From positions 1,674,001 to 1,738,000 of the forward strand of contig NZ_JAGPYQ010000001.1 in the NCBI RefSeq assembly GCF_018070025.1: a stretch of 64,000 nt of DNA, in the 5' to 3' direction. This stretch comes from Streptomyces liliiviolaceus (GTDB taxonomy: Bacteria > Actinomycetota > Actinomycetes > Streptomycetales > Streptomycetaceae). Under the pieces are notes generated by a model. It saw nothing but the letters and a program-made list of their open reading frames with translations. It did not search any database and was not told where the DNA came from. This document shows, one piece after another, positions 52,950 to 61,898 of this stretch. Position numbers and translations under genes: made by a program. Numbering within the stretch: position 1 is the first letter of the stretch; every line of letters begins with the position of its first letter.

Positions 52950-53315
52950 ATGAGCACTGACAACACCACGCCCGACGACACCACACCCGACGGCCTCATC
53001 CCCGCCGCCGTCCTCGCCTCGGACGCGCCGGTCGCGGTCTATGGATACGCCCGGGCCAAGGCGGGCGAGGAGGGCCGGATGCTGGGCGAGATCCAGGCGA
53101 TCATCGGCCTCACCCGCAAGGAGGACGGATGCGAGCAGTACGTGGTGCACACCACACCGGACCAGCCGGGCGCCTTCGCCTTCTACGAGCGCTGGTCCTC
53201 CGGCGCCCACCTGCTGGCGCACGTCTCGCAGCCGTTCATGCAGACGTACTTCGCCGCCATCGCGGGCCTGGTCGAGGGGGAACTGGAGGCCCACTGGCTG
53301 CACCCTCTGTCCTGA
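52950..53315 (+). CDS. Antibiotic biosynthesis monooxygenase (ABM) domain protein
   Basis: The start is ATG 52950 with agga four bases upstream; 121 residues. After a Thr/Asp-rich N terminus the ABM (dimeric alpha/beta barrel) fold shows VAVYGYARAKAGEEGRMLGE, TRKEDGCEQYVVHTTPDQPG and FAFYERWSSGAHLLAHVSQP. Such cofactor-free enzymes oxidise quinone-like or aromatic compounds or degrade reactive species. It is the probable target of the divergent MerR protein. Confidence 0.9.
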   Translation: MSTDNTTPDDTTPDGLIPAAVLASDAPVAVYGYARAKAGEEGRMLGEIQAIIGLTRKEDGCEQYVVHTTPDQPGAFAFYERWSSGAHLLAHVSQPFMQTYFAAIAGLVEGELEAHWLHPLS

Positions 53316-53463
53316 CCCACTGCACATGGCCGACCCCGAGCCTCGCGCCCCGCGGGGCACGGGGCCGGCCGGTCCACGCTGCGGGCCGCCTGCCGGCAAC
53401 GGGTCGTTCAACGACAGGCGGTCGACGCGTCGCGGCACCGGACACGTGTTCCCCGAGGCCGCC

Positions 53464-54102
53464 CTACGCCACGAACACCCCACCCCGCGCAGCGACAACC
53501 GCCGCCGCCGCGGCCCGCTCCCCGGCGTCCTCGTCCGGCACCACCCCCGACGTGAGCAACGCGTAGTACAACGGCGCCGAAACAGCCCGCACGACCTCCC
53601 CCGCATCGGTCCCCACAGGCAACTCCCCGCGCGCGACCCCTTGTTCGACACAGGGCGCCCACTCGGCGACCCGTACCTCGTAGAACCGTCGCAACGCCTC
53701 CGCCGTACGCGCGTCGCACGCCGCCGCGGCGATCACCGCCCGGAACAACGCCCCCTGCCGCGGATCGGCGAGCGTCCGGCACACCAGCGCGGCGTTGGCC
53801 CGCAGATCCCCGAGCACGGAACCCGTCTCGGTACGGGGGAGCGACTGCTCGGCCATGTCACCGAGCAGGTCGGCGACGAGCCCGGTGACCGAGCCCCAGC
53901 GCCGGTACACGGTCGTCTTCCCGACGCCCGCGCGCCGGGCCACGTCCGCCAGATCGAGATGGGCGAACCCCTGCTCGGCCAGCACGTCCCCGGCGACGCG
54001 CAACACGGCTGTACGAACCCGAGCGGTACGCCCTCCGGGCCGGACGGTCCCGGGCTCGGGCTCGCTCTCGTTCTCGGGTTCGTCGGCGGACGCGGCGGTC
54101 AT
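53464..54102 (-). CDS. TetR-family transcriptional regulator
   Basis: The start is ATG 54102 with aaggag eight bases upstream; 212 residues. The HTH is ADVLAEQGFAHLDLADVARR then AGVGKTTVYRRWGSVTGLVA (about 38-80), and the C-terminal helical ligand domain ends with a TetR_C-like VSAPLYYALLTSGV segment. The N-terminal ~25 residues are acidic. No neighbouring pump is divergent from it; its upstream region borders the formamidase-like gene, which may be a target. Confidence 0.9.
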   Translation of the reverse strand: MTAASADEPENESEPEPGTVRPGGRTARVRTAVLRVAGDVLAEQGFAHLDLADVARRAGVGKTTVYRRWGSVTGLVADLLGDMAEQSLPRTETGSVLGDLRANAALVCRTLADPRQGALFRAVIAAAACDARTAEALRRFYEVRVAEWAPCVEQGVARGELPVGTDAGEVVRAVSAPLYYALLTSGVVPDEDAGERAAAAAVVAARGGVFVA

Positions 54103-54190
54103 GAGAGGAACTCCTTAGCGATCAGGCGCGGTGGTGGGCCGGCCCGGGCCGGACGCCGCGGGGACGGCACTCCGGCGGCACTCCGGCGAT

Positions 54191-54250
54191 ACTGCGGTGG
54201 CACTGCGGTGGCACTGCGGTGGCACTGCGGTGGCACTGCGGTGGTACTCC
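54191..54250. repeat. 12-bp tandem repeat upstream of the TetR gene
   Basis: TGCGGTGGCACT is repeated about five times with a final variant (tgcggtggtact), in the 328-bp gap between the divergent TetR and formamidase-like genes. The rest of the gap must hold both promoters; an AAAC-N9-GTTT dyad lies at about 54263-54280. Confidence 0.85.
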
Positions 54251-54430
54251 ACCAGCGTAACGAAACACCAGCACCGTTTACCCTTCACCGAGCGTGACGG
54301 CGGTGTGTAGGCGCACGTCACCGGCCTGATACCGTCCCGCCAACGACCCGCGCCCCGGAGCACGTTGACCGCAAGCTCCGAGAGCTCACGGGCCGGGGAA
54401 CGGACACCGCACCGCTGAGAGGCTTGGAGC

Positions 54431-55297
54431 ATGCCGGACGACGCCCGCGACGCCGCGGAGGAGGAGTCGGCCTTCTCCCATCCGCCCGTCGACCCCGACG
54501 CCACCGCCGCGTACGGCGACCACCCCGACCAGGTCGTCGACTTCTACGCACCGCGCGGCGGCGAGGAGTCGGCCCCGCTCGTCGTCGTCCTGCACGGCGG
54601 TGCCTGGCGTGCCCCGTACGACCGGCGGCACATCACCCCGTTCGCGGACTTCCTGGCCAGGCGGGGCTTCGCCGTGGCCAACGTCGAGTACCGGCGCGGC
54701 GGCACGATCCCGGCGCAGGGCGGTACGGGTCCGGTGGCGGGGCGGTGGCCCGAGACCTTCGACGACGTGGCGGCGGCGCTGGACGCGATGCCGGCTCTCG
54801 TACGGGAGGCACTGCCGGGGGCCGATGTGCGCCGCACGGTGGTCACCGGTCACTCGGCCGGCGGTCAGCTGGCGCTCTGGGCGGCCGCCCGCCACCTGCT
54901 GCCGACCGACGCGCCCTGGTACCTGGAGCGGCCGGCCCCGCTGCGCGGAGTCGTCGCCCTGGCCCCGATCGCCGACTTCACGATCGCGGAGAAGCTGGAC
55001 GTGTGCTCCGGAGCGTCACTCCAACTCCTCGGCGGATCGACCAAGTTCGAGGAACGTCAGCCGTACGCCGACCCGGCCCTGCTCCTCCCGACGGGCATCG
55101 CCACGACCCTGGTCCAGGGCCGAACGGACACCGTCGTGCCACAGGCGGTGGCCGAGTCGTACGCGGACGCGGCGGCAAAGGCGGGCGAGGTGGTGGGCCT
55201 GACGCTCCTGGAGGAGGTAGGCCACTTCCCCCTGATCGACCCGACGGCGGACGCGTGCGCGGTGGTGGCAGAGGAAATCGCCCAACTGGCCTGGTAA
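54431..55297 (+). CDS. Alpha/beta hydrolase, probable kynurenine formamidase
   Basis: The start is ATG 54431 (agagg eight bases upstream); 288 residues. It has the oxyanion motif VVVLHGGAWRAPYDRRH, the nucleophile elbow VVTGHSAGGQLALWAA, an acid in QGRTDTVVP and the His in EVGHFPLID. These fit the BD-FAE/kynurenine formamidase group of esterases. Known: S. coelicolor tryptophan catabolism uses a hydrolase of this type beside the dioxygenase and kynureninase genes. Here it lies ~2.2 kb downstream of kynU, separated by MerR/ABM and TetR genes. It would hydrolyse N-formylkynurenine to kynurenine. Confidence 0.75.
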   Translation: MPDDARDAAEEESAFSHPPVDPDATAAYGDHPDQVVDFYAPRGGEESAPLVVVLHGGAWRAPYDRRHITPFADFLARRGFAVANVEYRRGGTIPAQGGTGPVAGRWPETFDDVAAALDAMPALVREALPGADVRRTVVTGHSAGGQLALWAAARHLLPTDAPWYLERPAPLRGVVALAPIADFTIAEKLDVCSGASLQLLGGSTKFEERQPYADPALLLPTGIATTLVQGRTDTVVPQAVAESYADAAAKAGEVVGLTLLEEVGHFPLIDPTADACAVVAEEIAQLAW

Positions 55298-55329
55298 GAC
55301 AGCCACATCAGTCCCAGCCCCACTCCAAG

Positions 55330-55760
55330 AACTGCCCGCGCCCCGGCCAACCAAAGGGGCGCGGGGAACGGCGCGCCCGGCCCAAACGGCGCCGCAGACG
55401 AATACGCACGGTTCTGTCCAGGACCGGATGGGGGAGCCTCTCCAAGAGCCGCCCGCGCCCCGACCAACCCGAAGGGGCGCGGGGAACGGCGCGCCCGGCC
55501 CAAACGGCGCCGCAGACGAATACGCACGGTTCTGTCCAGGACCGGATGGGGGAGCCTCTCCAAGAGCCGCCCGCGCCCCGACCAACCCGAAGGGGCGCGG
55601 GGAACGGCGCGCCCAGCCCGCACGGCGCCGCAGACGAATACGCACGGTTCTGTCCAGGCCGGAAGGGGCCACCTCTCCGAGAGCCGCCCGCGCCCCGGCC
55701 AACCTGAAGGGGCGCGGGGAACTGCGCACCCAGCCCCCACGCCGCCGCAGACGAAGTCAC
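55330..55760. repeat. 118-bp tandem repeat array with palindromic cores
   Basis: The core ggggcgcggggaac begins at 55356, 55474, 55592 and 55709, that is, at 118, 118 and 117 bases. Each unit also holds an inverted partner (cgcccgcgcccc) and the block cgccgcagacgaatacgcac. The array fills most of the ~650-bp gap between the formamidase-like gene and the hydrolase operon. Confidence 0.92.
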
Positions 55761-55805
55761 AACCCCCGCCCACCGACAGGCAGACACCCCGAATCCGCCC
55801 CCGGT

Positions 55806-55826
55806 GATACCCGTAATACCTGAGAG
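55806..55826. promoter_or_regulatory. 21-base element, copy 1, upstream of the hydrolase/kinase operon
   Basis: The bases gatacccgta-A-tacctgagag occur here 125 bases before the hydrolase start. The same 21 bases, with G in the middle, occur at 60467 before the second kinase operon. A binding site for one or both response regulators is likely. Confidence 0.55.
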
Positions 55827-55950
55827 CCACGCCCCAGTTGAGCCCCCCAGCGGGACGCCGACTACGCACCCGAATTCGTAACTTCCCTATCAGCGAGGCC
55901 CGACGGGCCAACGCACCGGACAGGGACAGAGACGAGGACGGGGACGGGCC

Positions 55951-56967
55951 ATGGCATGGTGGACAAGAACGCACGAGCCACAGTCGTCGAACCAGCCACG
56001 CCACCCCCGCCTACGCCCACACCCACACCCACGCCCCCGCCTACGCCGAGGCCTGCTCGCCACACTGATCACAGCCGCCGTCGTCGCCCCGATCTCCGCC
56101 GCGACCGCGCACCCGGACATACCGGCGCCCGCCCCGGCCCACATCGGAACGGTCACCCCGACCACCCTGGACAGGGCGTACGCGGCGAACCGGGCGAACG
56201 CCGCCGAGGCGTCCCGCATGGCCGCCGCCCACGGCGCGCGTGACCGCGCGTCCGCCGTCCACGCCATGGCCGACCCGGAACGTCACTACCTCGCCTTCGA
56301 CGCCCGAGGCCCCGGCCGCGCCGTAGAGGTCTTCGGCGACCTGGCGAAGACCGACCGCGTGGCGGTCCTGGTACCGGGCTCGGACACCACACTGGACACC
56401 TACGAGCGCTTCCGCGAAGGCGCCCAGACCCTGCACCGACGGCTCGGCACACGCGCCGCGGTCGTCGCCTGGCTCGGCTACGAGACACCCGGCACGATCA
56501 GCCCCGAGATCCTCACCACGGGCCGGGCGGCGGACGCGGCCCCCGAACTGCGCTCGTTCATAGCCGAGTTGAGGGAGCTGAACGGCCGAGCCCGCGTCTC
56601 CCTGCTCTGCCACTCGTACGGGACGGCCGTGGGCGCCCGCGCGGCGAGCGGACCGGACATCTCCGACCTCGTGTTGTTCGGCAGCCCGGGCACCGGCGTG
56701 GAGTCCGCCGCGGACCTCCGTACGACGGCCCGGGTCTGGGCCGGCCGCGGCGCGGACGACTGGATCGCGGACGTCCCGCACGGCCTGGCCGACCTCTTCG
56801 GCACGACGGTCGGATACGGCACGGACCCGGTGTCCCCGGCGTTCGGCGCCCGGGTGTTCGCGGCGGGCGACGGCGGCCACAGCGACTACTTCAGGCCGGG
56901 CTCGGAGTCCTTGGACAACCTCGCCCGGATAGTGCTCGGCCGCACATCGGAGGTGACCCGTGCGTAA
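55951..56967 (+). CDS. Secreted or membrane-anchored DUF1023-type alpha/beta hydrolase
   Basis: The 338-residue protein starts at ATG 55951. A His/Pro/Arg-rich start is followed by a signal-type hydrophobic segment (GLLATLITAAVVAPISAATA, about 34-53). The hydrolase part has RVAVLVPGSDTTLDTYERFR, RAAVVAWLGYETPG, the nucleophile elbow SLLCHSYGTAVGARAA (Ser near 211), DLVLFGSPGTGVESA and a late His in GDGGHSDYF, all features of DUF1023 (PF06259). Substrate unknown. Its stop overlaps the next gene by eight bases, so it forms an operon with the acyltransferase and kinase genes. Confidence 0.85.
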   Translation: MAWWTRTHEPQSSNQPRHPRLRPHPHPRPRLRRGLLATLITAAVVAPISAATAHPDIPAPAPAHIGTVTPTTLDRAYAANRANAAEASRMAAAHGARDRASAVHAMADPERHYLAFDARGPGRAVEVFGDLAKTDRVAVLVPGSDTTLDTYERFREGAQTLHRRLGTRAAVVAWLGYETPGTISPEILTTGRAADAAPELRSFIAELRELNGRARVSLLCHSYGTAVGARAASGPDISDLVLFGSPGTGVESAADLRTTARVWAGRGADDWIADVPHGLADLFGTTVGYGTDPVSPAFGARVFAAGDGGHSDYFRPGSESLDNLARIVLGRTSEVTRA

Positions 56968-58150
56968 GGGTGCCCTCGCCACGGCCGCCGAACGGATCGA
57001 CGCGGCGACCCCCGCCCGCCGGGACCGCGGCGTCGACGCCCTGCGCGCCCTCGCGATACTCGGCGTCGTGCTGGGCCACTGGCTCGTCACCGCCCTGGTG
57101 GCCGACGGCGGCACCCTCCACACGTCGAGCCCCCTCGCCCCCATGCCATGGCTCGCCCCCGTCTCGTGGGCCTTCCAGACGCTGGCCGTGTTCTTCCTGG
57201 TGGGCGGCCACCTGGCGACCAGGAGCTACGCGTCGGCACGGGCGCGCGGCACGACGTACGGACGATGGCTGGGTACGCGACTCACGCGCCTCTTCAAACC
57301 GGTGGCCGCCGTGCTCGGCCTGTGGGCGGTGGCCGTGGTCGGACTGCTCCTGACGGGCGCGGACATGGGCACCGTCCACGCCCTGCTGAAGCTGGCCCTG
57401 TCACCGCTGTGGTTCCTGCTGGTCCTCGCCGGGCTGACGGCGCTGACCCCGCTGGTGACCCGGGTCAACCCGCTGTGGCCGCTGGCCGTCGTCCTCCATG
57501 TGGACCTCGTCCGGTTCGGCTTCGGCGGCCCGCCCTGGCTGGGCTGGGTGAACGTGGCGGCGGGCTGGCTGGTGCCGTTCACCCTGGGCGCGGCCTGGAC
57601 CCGGGGCGAACTGACCCGGCGCTCGGGCTGGGTGCTGCTCACGCTCGGCGCGGCGACGACCGCGGCGCTGGTCGCGTGGGGCGGCTATCCGGCGTCGATG
57701 GTCGGCGTCCCCGGCGCCAGGATCTCCAACCTCGACCCGCCGACCCTGGCCGCCGTCGTCTTCGGCACGGCCCAGTGCGGTCTCGCCCTGCTCCTGCGGG
57801 AGCCGCTGCGGCGGGCGATGCGGCGGCCCGTGCTCTGGGCGGGCGTGGCGTTCGTCAACCTCTCCGCGATGACGGTCTTCCTGTGGCACCAGACGGCCCT
57901 GATGTCGGTCACCGCGACCGGCCTCCTCATGGGCCGTCTCCCCGGCCTGCACACCCGGCCCGACGACGTCACCTGGGTGGCGTTCCGGCTGGCCTGGCTC
58001 CCGGTCTTCGCCCTGGCGCTCGCGGTCTGTCGGGCCGCCTTCCACTCCTGCGAACAGGGTCACCGACGTGCCGGGCCCGCCCACCGGCCGTCACGTGTCG
58101 TCCGTACTCACCGCCGCGCAGCGGGAGGGAAGGAGGCCCGCCGTGCCTAG
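56960..58150 (+). CDS. Polytopic acyltransferase family protein
   Basis: The start GTG 56960 has ggagg six bases upstream and overlaps the hydrolase gene by eight bases; 396 residues. About ten membrane helices; the opening RDRGVDALRALAILGVVLGH with the conserved R-x-x-x-x-H-type motif, and VFFLVGGHLATRSYASARAR, are typical of acyltransferase 3 (PF01757) proteins that transfer acyl groups to sugars or peptidoglycan. The Arg-rich C-terminal tail is cytoplasmic. Target unknown. Confidence 0.85.
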   Translation: MRKGALATAAERIDAATPARRDRGVDALRALAILGVVLGHWLVTALVADGGTLHTSSPLAPMPWLAPVSWAFQTLAVFFLVGGHLATRSYASARARGTTYGRWLGTRLTRLFKPVAAVLGLWAVAVVGLLLTGADMGTVHALLKLALSPLWFLLVLAGLTALTPLVTRVNPLWPLAVVLHVDLVRFGFGGPPWLGWVNVAAGWLVPFTLGAAWTRGELTRRSGWVLLTLGAATTAALVAWGGYPASMVGVPGARISNLDPPTLAAVVFGTAQCGLALLLREPLRRAMRRPVLWAGVAFVNLSAMTVFLWHQTALMSVTATGLLMGRLPGLHTRPDDVTWVAFRLAWLPVFALALAVCRAAFHSCEQGHRRAGPAHRPSRVVRTHRRAAGGKEARRA

Positions 58151-59786
58151 AGTTGACCGCGTGGACGATGCCCAGGCAGAGAACGGCACCCCTTCCGCAC
58201 CGCCCCCGGACACCCGCCCCACCACACACGAGCCCACTCACCGGAAGCACTCCGAGTACGCCGAGCACTCCGAGTACGGCGAAGACGGCGAGTACGTCGA
58301 AGGCACCGCGGACGCTGCCCGCTCGCCCCGCTCCGCCCGCTCGCCCCGCCCGTCCCGCGCCGCTCGCGCACGGACGCTCGTCCTGGGCTTCCTGGCCGGC
58401 TTCCTCGGTGCCGTCCGCACAGGCCTCTGGGACGGCGCCCCCGCCCCGCTGCTGCCACTGTCCCGCCCTCGCAGGCTCCGTTGGCTGCCGCACGTGGTCG
58501 TCTCCGTCATCGCCCTCGGCGTCGCACTCACCGGCACCGATGCCATGAGCAACGGCTACCGGCTGGGCGTGGAGCTGGGAGTGCTGGCCGGATTCGCCCA
58601 GGGCGTGGCGCTCGTACTCGCCCTGTGGCGGCCCGTCCCGGCCTGGTGGCTGTCGCTCGCCGGGACCGTCGTGGCCGCGGTGATGGCGCGGGCGCACCTG
58701 GTGGGCACCGCGCCGCCGGGCCCCAACTGGCCCTGGAGCGTGCCCGCGATCACCGCGCACGTGCTCGTCCTGTTCTTCCTCTCGCTGCGGATGTCCACCT
58801 ACGTGGCGATAGGGGCGCTGGCCCTGACAGGGCTGACGACGTTCTTCGTCGAGGGGGTCGTCGGAGGCGGGCCGTACACCGCGACGGGTGTCACCTCGGT
58901 CACCGTCTTCGTGGTCGCCGTCCTCCTCGGCACCGCCCTGCGCGGCAGCCGGGAGGCCCGCACCCAGCTCGTGGAGCAGGAGTCCCTGACGGCCGAGGAG
59001 CGTTCCCGGCGCACGCTTCTGGAGGAGCGCAGCCGTATAGCCCGCGAGCTGCACGACGTGGTCGCCCACCACATGTCGGTCATCTCCATCCAGGCCCAGG
59101 TCGCCCCGCACCTGGTGGAGAACCCCTCCGACGAACTGAGGGAGAACCTCGACGGCATCCGGCAGAACGCCCTGGAGGCGCTCACCGAACTGCGCAGGGT
59201 CCTCGGAGTGCTGCGTTCGGAGAACCCCGGCGACCCGTACGGGCTCGGCGCACCCGGCACCGGCGCCGCCCCCCACGCCCCGCAGCCCACTCTCGACCGC
59301 CTCGAAGCCCTGGTCGAGAACACCCGCGCCGCCGGGCTGACGGTGACCACGGAGATCGACGGCGAGGTGCTTCCGCTGGCGCCCGGCGTGGAGCTGTCCG
59401 CGTACCGGATCGTCCAGGAGGCGCTGAGCAACGCGCTGCGGCACGCGCCGGGTTCCATGGTGCGGGTGGAGCTCACGCACTTTCCGCGCGGTCTGCAGAT
59501 CCGGGTCGTCAACTCCGCGCCGAGGAGGCCCGCCCCGCCCTCGCCGGGCGCGGGACACGGTCTGCTGGGGATGCGGGAGCGGGCCGTGATGCTCGGTGGC
59601 ACGCTCATGGCCATGGAGACCTCCTGCGGCGGTTTCACGGTGGCGGCGTTCCTCCCCCGCGCCGGCACCGACGCTTCCGAAGGACTCCCCCACGGCAACG
59701 GCAACGGCAACGGCAGTGGCAACGCCAACGGCACTCGTACCGGCAGACCCCCAGGTCCCAAGAACCGCACTGGAGACACCTCATGA
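58143..59786 (+). CDS. NarL/DesK-type sensor histidine kinase 1
   Basis: GTG 58143 has ggagg six bases upstream and overlaps the acyltransferase stop; a second in-frame GTG 58161 stands seven bases after TAGAGT and could start a leaderless form; 547 residues. A Glu/Tyr/Ser/Arg-rich N terminus precedes about six membrane helices (about 85-275). The HisKA_3 motif is IARELHDVVAHHMSVISIQA (His near 303), and the HATPase_c domain shows LSAYRIVQEALSNALRHAPG and GHGLLGMRERAVMLGG. The C terminus has a Gly-Asn repeat. It phosphorylates the response regulator downstream. Confidence 0.93.
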   Translation: MPRVDRVDDAQAENGTPSAPPPDTRPTTHEPTHRKHSEYAEHSEYGEDGEYVEGTADAARSPRSARSPRPSRAARARTLVLGFLAGFLGAVRTGLWDGAPAPLLPLSRPRRLRWLPHVVVSVIALGVALTGTDAMSNGYRLGVELGVLAGFAQGVALVLALWRPVPAWWLSLAGTVVAAVMARAHLVGTAPPGPNWPWSVPAITAHVLVLFFLSLRMSTYVAIGALALTGLTTFFVEGVVGGGPYTATGVTSVTVFVVAVLLGTALRGSREARTQLVEQESLTAEERSRRTLLEERSRIARELHDVVAHHMSVISIQAQVAPHLVENPSDELRENLDGIRQNALEALTELRRVLGVLRSENPGDPYGLGAPGTGAAPHAPQPTLDRLEALVENTRAAGLTVTTEIDGEVLPLAPGVELSAYRIVQEALSNALRHAPGSMVRVELTHFPRGLQIRVVNSAPRRPAPPSPGAGHGLLGMRERAVMLGGTLMAMETSCGGFTVAAFLPRAGTDASEGLPHGNGNGNGSGNANGTRTGRPPGPKNRTGDTS

Positions 59787-60457
59787 CGAGCGGCACCATC
59801 CGCGTACTCATCGCCGACGATCAGCAGATGGTCCGGCAGGGCTTCACGGTGCTGCTCAACACCCGGCCCGACATCGAGGTGGTCGGTCAGGCGGTCGACG
59901 GCCTGGACGCCATCGCGAAGGTCGCCGAACTCGCCCCGGACGTCGTCCTGATGGACATCCGCATGCCCGAGCTGGGCGGCATCGAGGCCACCCGCCGCAT
60001 CACCGGCGAGACTCCGCAGATCAGAGTCCTGGTGCTGACCACCTTCGACCTCGACGAGTACGTGTACGACGCGCTGCGGGCGGGCGCCTCCGGGTTCCTG
60101 CTCAAGGACGCGTCGGCCGATCAGCTGGCGGAGGCGATCAGGATCGTGGCCGCCGGTGACGCGCTGCTCGCGCCGGGGATCACCCGTCGTCTCATCGCCG
60201 AGTTCTCCCGGCTGGGCTCCGCGCCCCGGGCCCCGCTCAAGCAGCGCGTCGGCGAGCTGACCGAGCGCGAGACGGAGGTCCTCGCCCTCATCGCGCAGGG
60301 CCTGTCGAACGCGGAGATCGCCGAGCGGCTCTTCGTCGCCGAGCAGACCGTGAAGACCCATGTGGGCCGCATCCTGGTGAAGCTGGGGCTGCGGGACCGT
60401 ACGCAGGCGGCGGTGTTCGCGTACGAGTGCGGGCTGGTGCGCCCCACCGGCTACTGA
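59783..60457 (+). CDS. NarL-family response regulator 1
   Basis: ATG 59783 overlaps the kinase stop (ATGA), with ggag seven bases upstream; 224 residues. The receiver has IRVLIADDQQMVRQGF and DVVLMDIRMPE (phosphoacceptor Asp near residue 57), LVLTTFDLDEYVYDALRAGA and FLLKDAS. The HTH is LTERETEVLALIAQGLSNAE then AERLFVAEQTVKTHVGRILV. It probably binds the 21-base element upstream of this operon and the next. Confidence 0.95.
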   Translation: MTSGTIRVLIADDQQMVRQGFTVLLNTRPDIEVVGQAVDGLDAIAKVAELAPDVVLMDIRMPELGGIEATRRITGETPQIRVLVLTTFDLDEYVYDALRAGASGFLLKDASADQLAEAIRIVAAGDALLAPGITRRLIAEFSRLGSAPRAPLKQRVGELTERETEVLALIAQGLSNAEIAERLFVAEQTVKTHVGRILVKLGLRDRTQAAVFAYECGLVRPTGY

Positions 60458-60466
60458 GCCGCCCGG

Positions 60467-60487
60467 GATACCCGTAGTACCTGAGAG
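60467..60487. promoter_or_regulatory. 21-base element, copy 2, upstream of the second kinase gene
   Basis: gatacccgta-G-tacctgagag differs by one base from copy 1 at 55806. It starts 10 bases after the first regulator's stop and 85 bases before the second kinase start. Confidence 0.55.
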
Positions 60488-60539
60488 GGAGGTCGCAGAA
60501 CCCGTCTCACTGGTGACGACCACCGCACCCGCCTCGGCC

Positions 60540-60545
60540 TACGTT
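60540..60545 (+). promoter_or_regulatory. -10 element of the second kinase gene (leaderless)
   Basis: TACGTT stands six bases before ATG 60552; no ribosome-binding site lies between. Confidence 0.5.
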
Positions 60546-60551
60546 TTGTAC

Positions 60552-61898
60552 ATGACCGAGACGACCCAGACGCAGATCACACAGCCACGCGGCCGCCGGG
60601 CGCGCAGTCCCGAGTTCCAGCTCGCGATGGACGTGTCGCGGGGACTGTGGCAGGACCTGTTCCACGACGCCTTCGCCGTCCGTCCGCTTCCGAGGATGCG
60701 GACGGACGGCCCGGTCACCCGGAGCCTGCCACCGAGCATCAGGGAGAAGGTCACCCTGCTCCCGCACGCCCTGGTGGTGCTGGCGGGTCTGATGACGCTG
60801 CTCATCTCCCTCGCGGCCAACGGCGGCGGCGATCTCGTGCAGTTCCTGACCGGCCTCATGGGGATGGGCGCGGTCCTGCTGACCCTGCTCAGGCCGGTCG
60901 TCGCCTTCTGGTCCTCCCTGGTGGTGGCACCGGTCACGGCCCAGTACATGAGCTGGTGGGACAGCGACTGGCCCTGGGCACCCGGCGCCTTCGCGACCCA
61001 GCTGGTCGTTCTCACGGTCGTGGCGATGCGGACCAGGCCCCGTACGGCGGCCTGGATGTGGACGCTGACCGCGACCTACGGCTTCGTCATGCAGGGCTTC
61101 TTCCGCAGCGGCCACTACCACATGAACACGATGTCCTTCCTGTTCGTGAGCGCGTTGGCCCTGCTGGTCGTCACGGTGTGGCACGTGCGCCGCGAGGCCG
61201 TGCAGAAGGTGACCGCCCAGCAGACGGTGACCGCGCACGAGCGCTCCAAGCGCACCCTGCTCGAAGAGCGCACGACGATCGCCCGCGAGCTGCACGACGT
61301 GGTCGCCCACCACATGTCGGTGGTCGCCATCCAGGCGGAGGCCGCGCCCTACCGCGTGGAGAACCCCCCGCCGGAGCTGGAGTACGCCTTCAAGGTGATC
61401 AGGGAGAACGCGGTCATAGCGCTCTCCGAGCTGCGCCGGGTCCTGGGCGTCGTCCGGGCCGAGGACTATGAGGCCCCGGACGCCCCGCAACCCAAGCTCG
61501 CGGACCTCGACCGCCTCCTGGAGAACGTGCGCGACGCCGGCCTGAGAGTGGACAGCACGGTCACCGGTGCGGTGCGGGAGCTTCCGCAGGGCGTCGAGCT
61601 GTCCGCCTACCGAATAGTCCAGGAGGCGCTGAGCAACAGCCTGCGGCACGCGCCGGGCGCGTCGGCCAAGGTGGAGGTCAGCTATGTGCTCGGCGGGCTC
61701 GGGCTGCGGATGGTGAACGGTCCGGCGACCGGACTGGTCAAGCCGTCACCGGGCGCCGGGCACGGCATCACGGGTATGCGGGAGAGGGTGTCGATGCTGG
61801 ACGGGGAGATGACGGCGGAGGCGACGGACGACGGGGGCTACGAGGTGGCGGTCTTCCTGCCGGTCTCGTCGGCGGCGTCGACGGAGGACACGGCATGA
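60552..61898 (+). CDS. NarL/DesK-type sensor histidine kinase 2
   Basis: The 448-residue protein starts at ATG 60552, just behind a -10-like TACGTT. About five or six membrane helices (about 65-210) precede the HisKA_3 box IARELHDVVAHHMSVVAIQA (His near 250), and an ATPase domain with LSAYRIVQEALSNSLRHAPG and GHGITGMRERVSMLDG. It is a clear paralog of kinase 1 but with a different sensor half, so the two probably answer different signals. Its stop overlaps the regulator downstream. Confidence 0.93.
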   Translation: MTETTQTQITQPRGRRARSPEFQLAMDVSRGLWQDLFHDAFAVRPLPRMRTDGPVTRSLPPSIREKVTLLPHALVVLAGLMTLLISLAANGGGDLVQFLTGLMGMGAVLLTLLRPVVAFWSSLVVAPVTAQYMSWWDSDWPWAPGAFATQLVVLTVVAMRTRPRTAAWMWTLTATYGFVMQGFFRSGHYHMNTMSFLFVSALALLVVTVWHVRREAVQKVTAQQTVTAHERSKRTLLEERTTIARELHDVVAHHMSVVAIQAEAAPYRVENPPPELEYAFKVIRENAVIALSELRRVLGVVRAEDYEAPDAPQPKLADLDRLLENVRDAGLRVDSTVTGAVRELPQGVELSAYRIVQEALSNSLRHAPGASAKVEVSYVLGGLGLRMVNGPATGLVKPSPGAGHGITGMRERVSMLDGEMTAEATDDGGYEVAVFLPVSSAASTEDTA

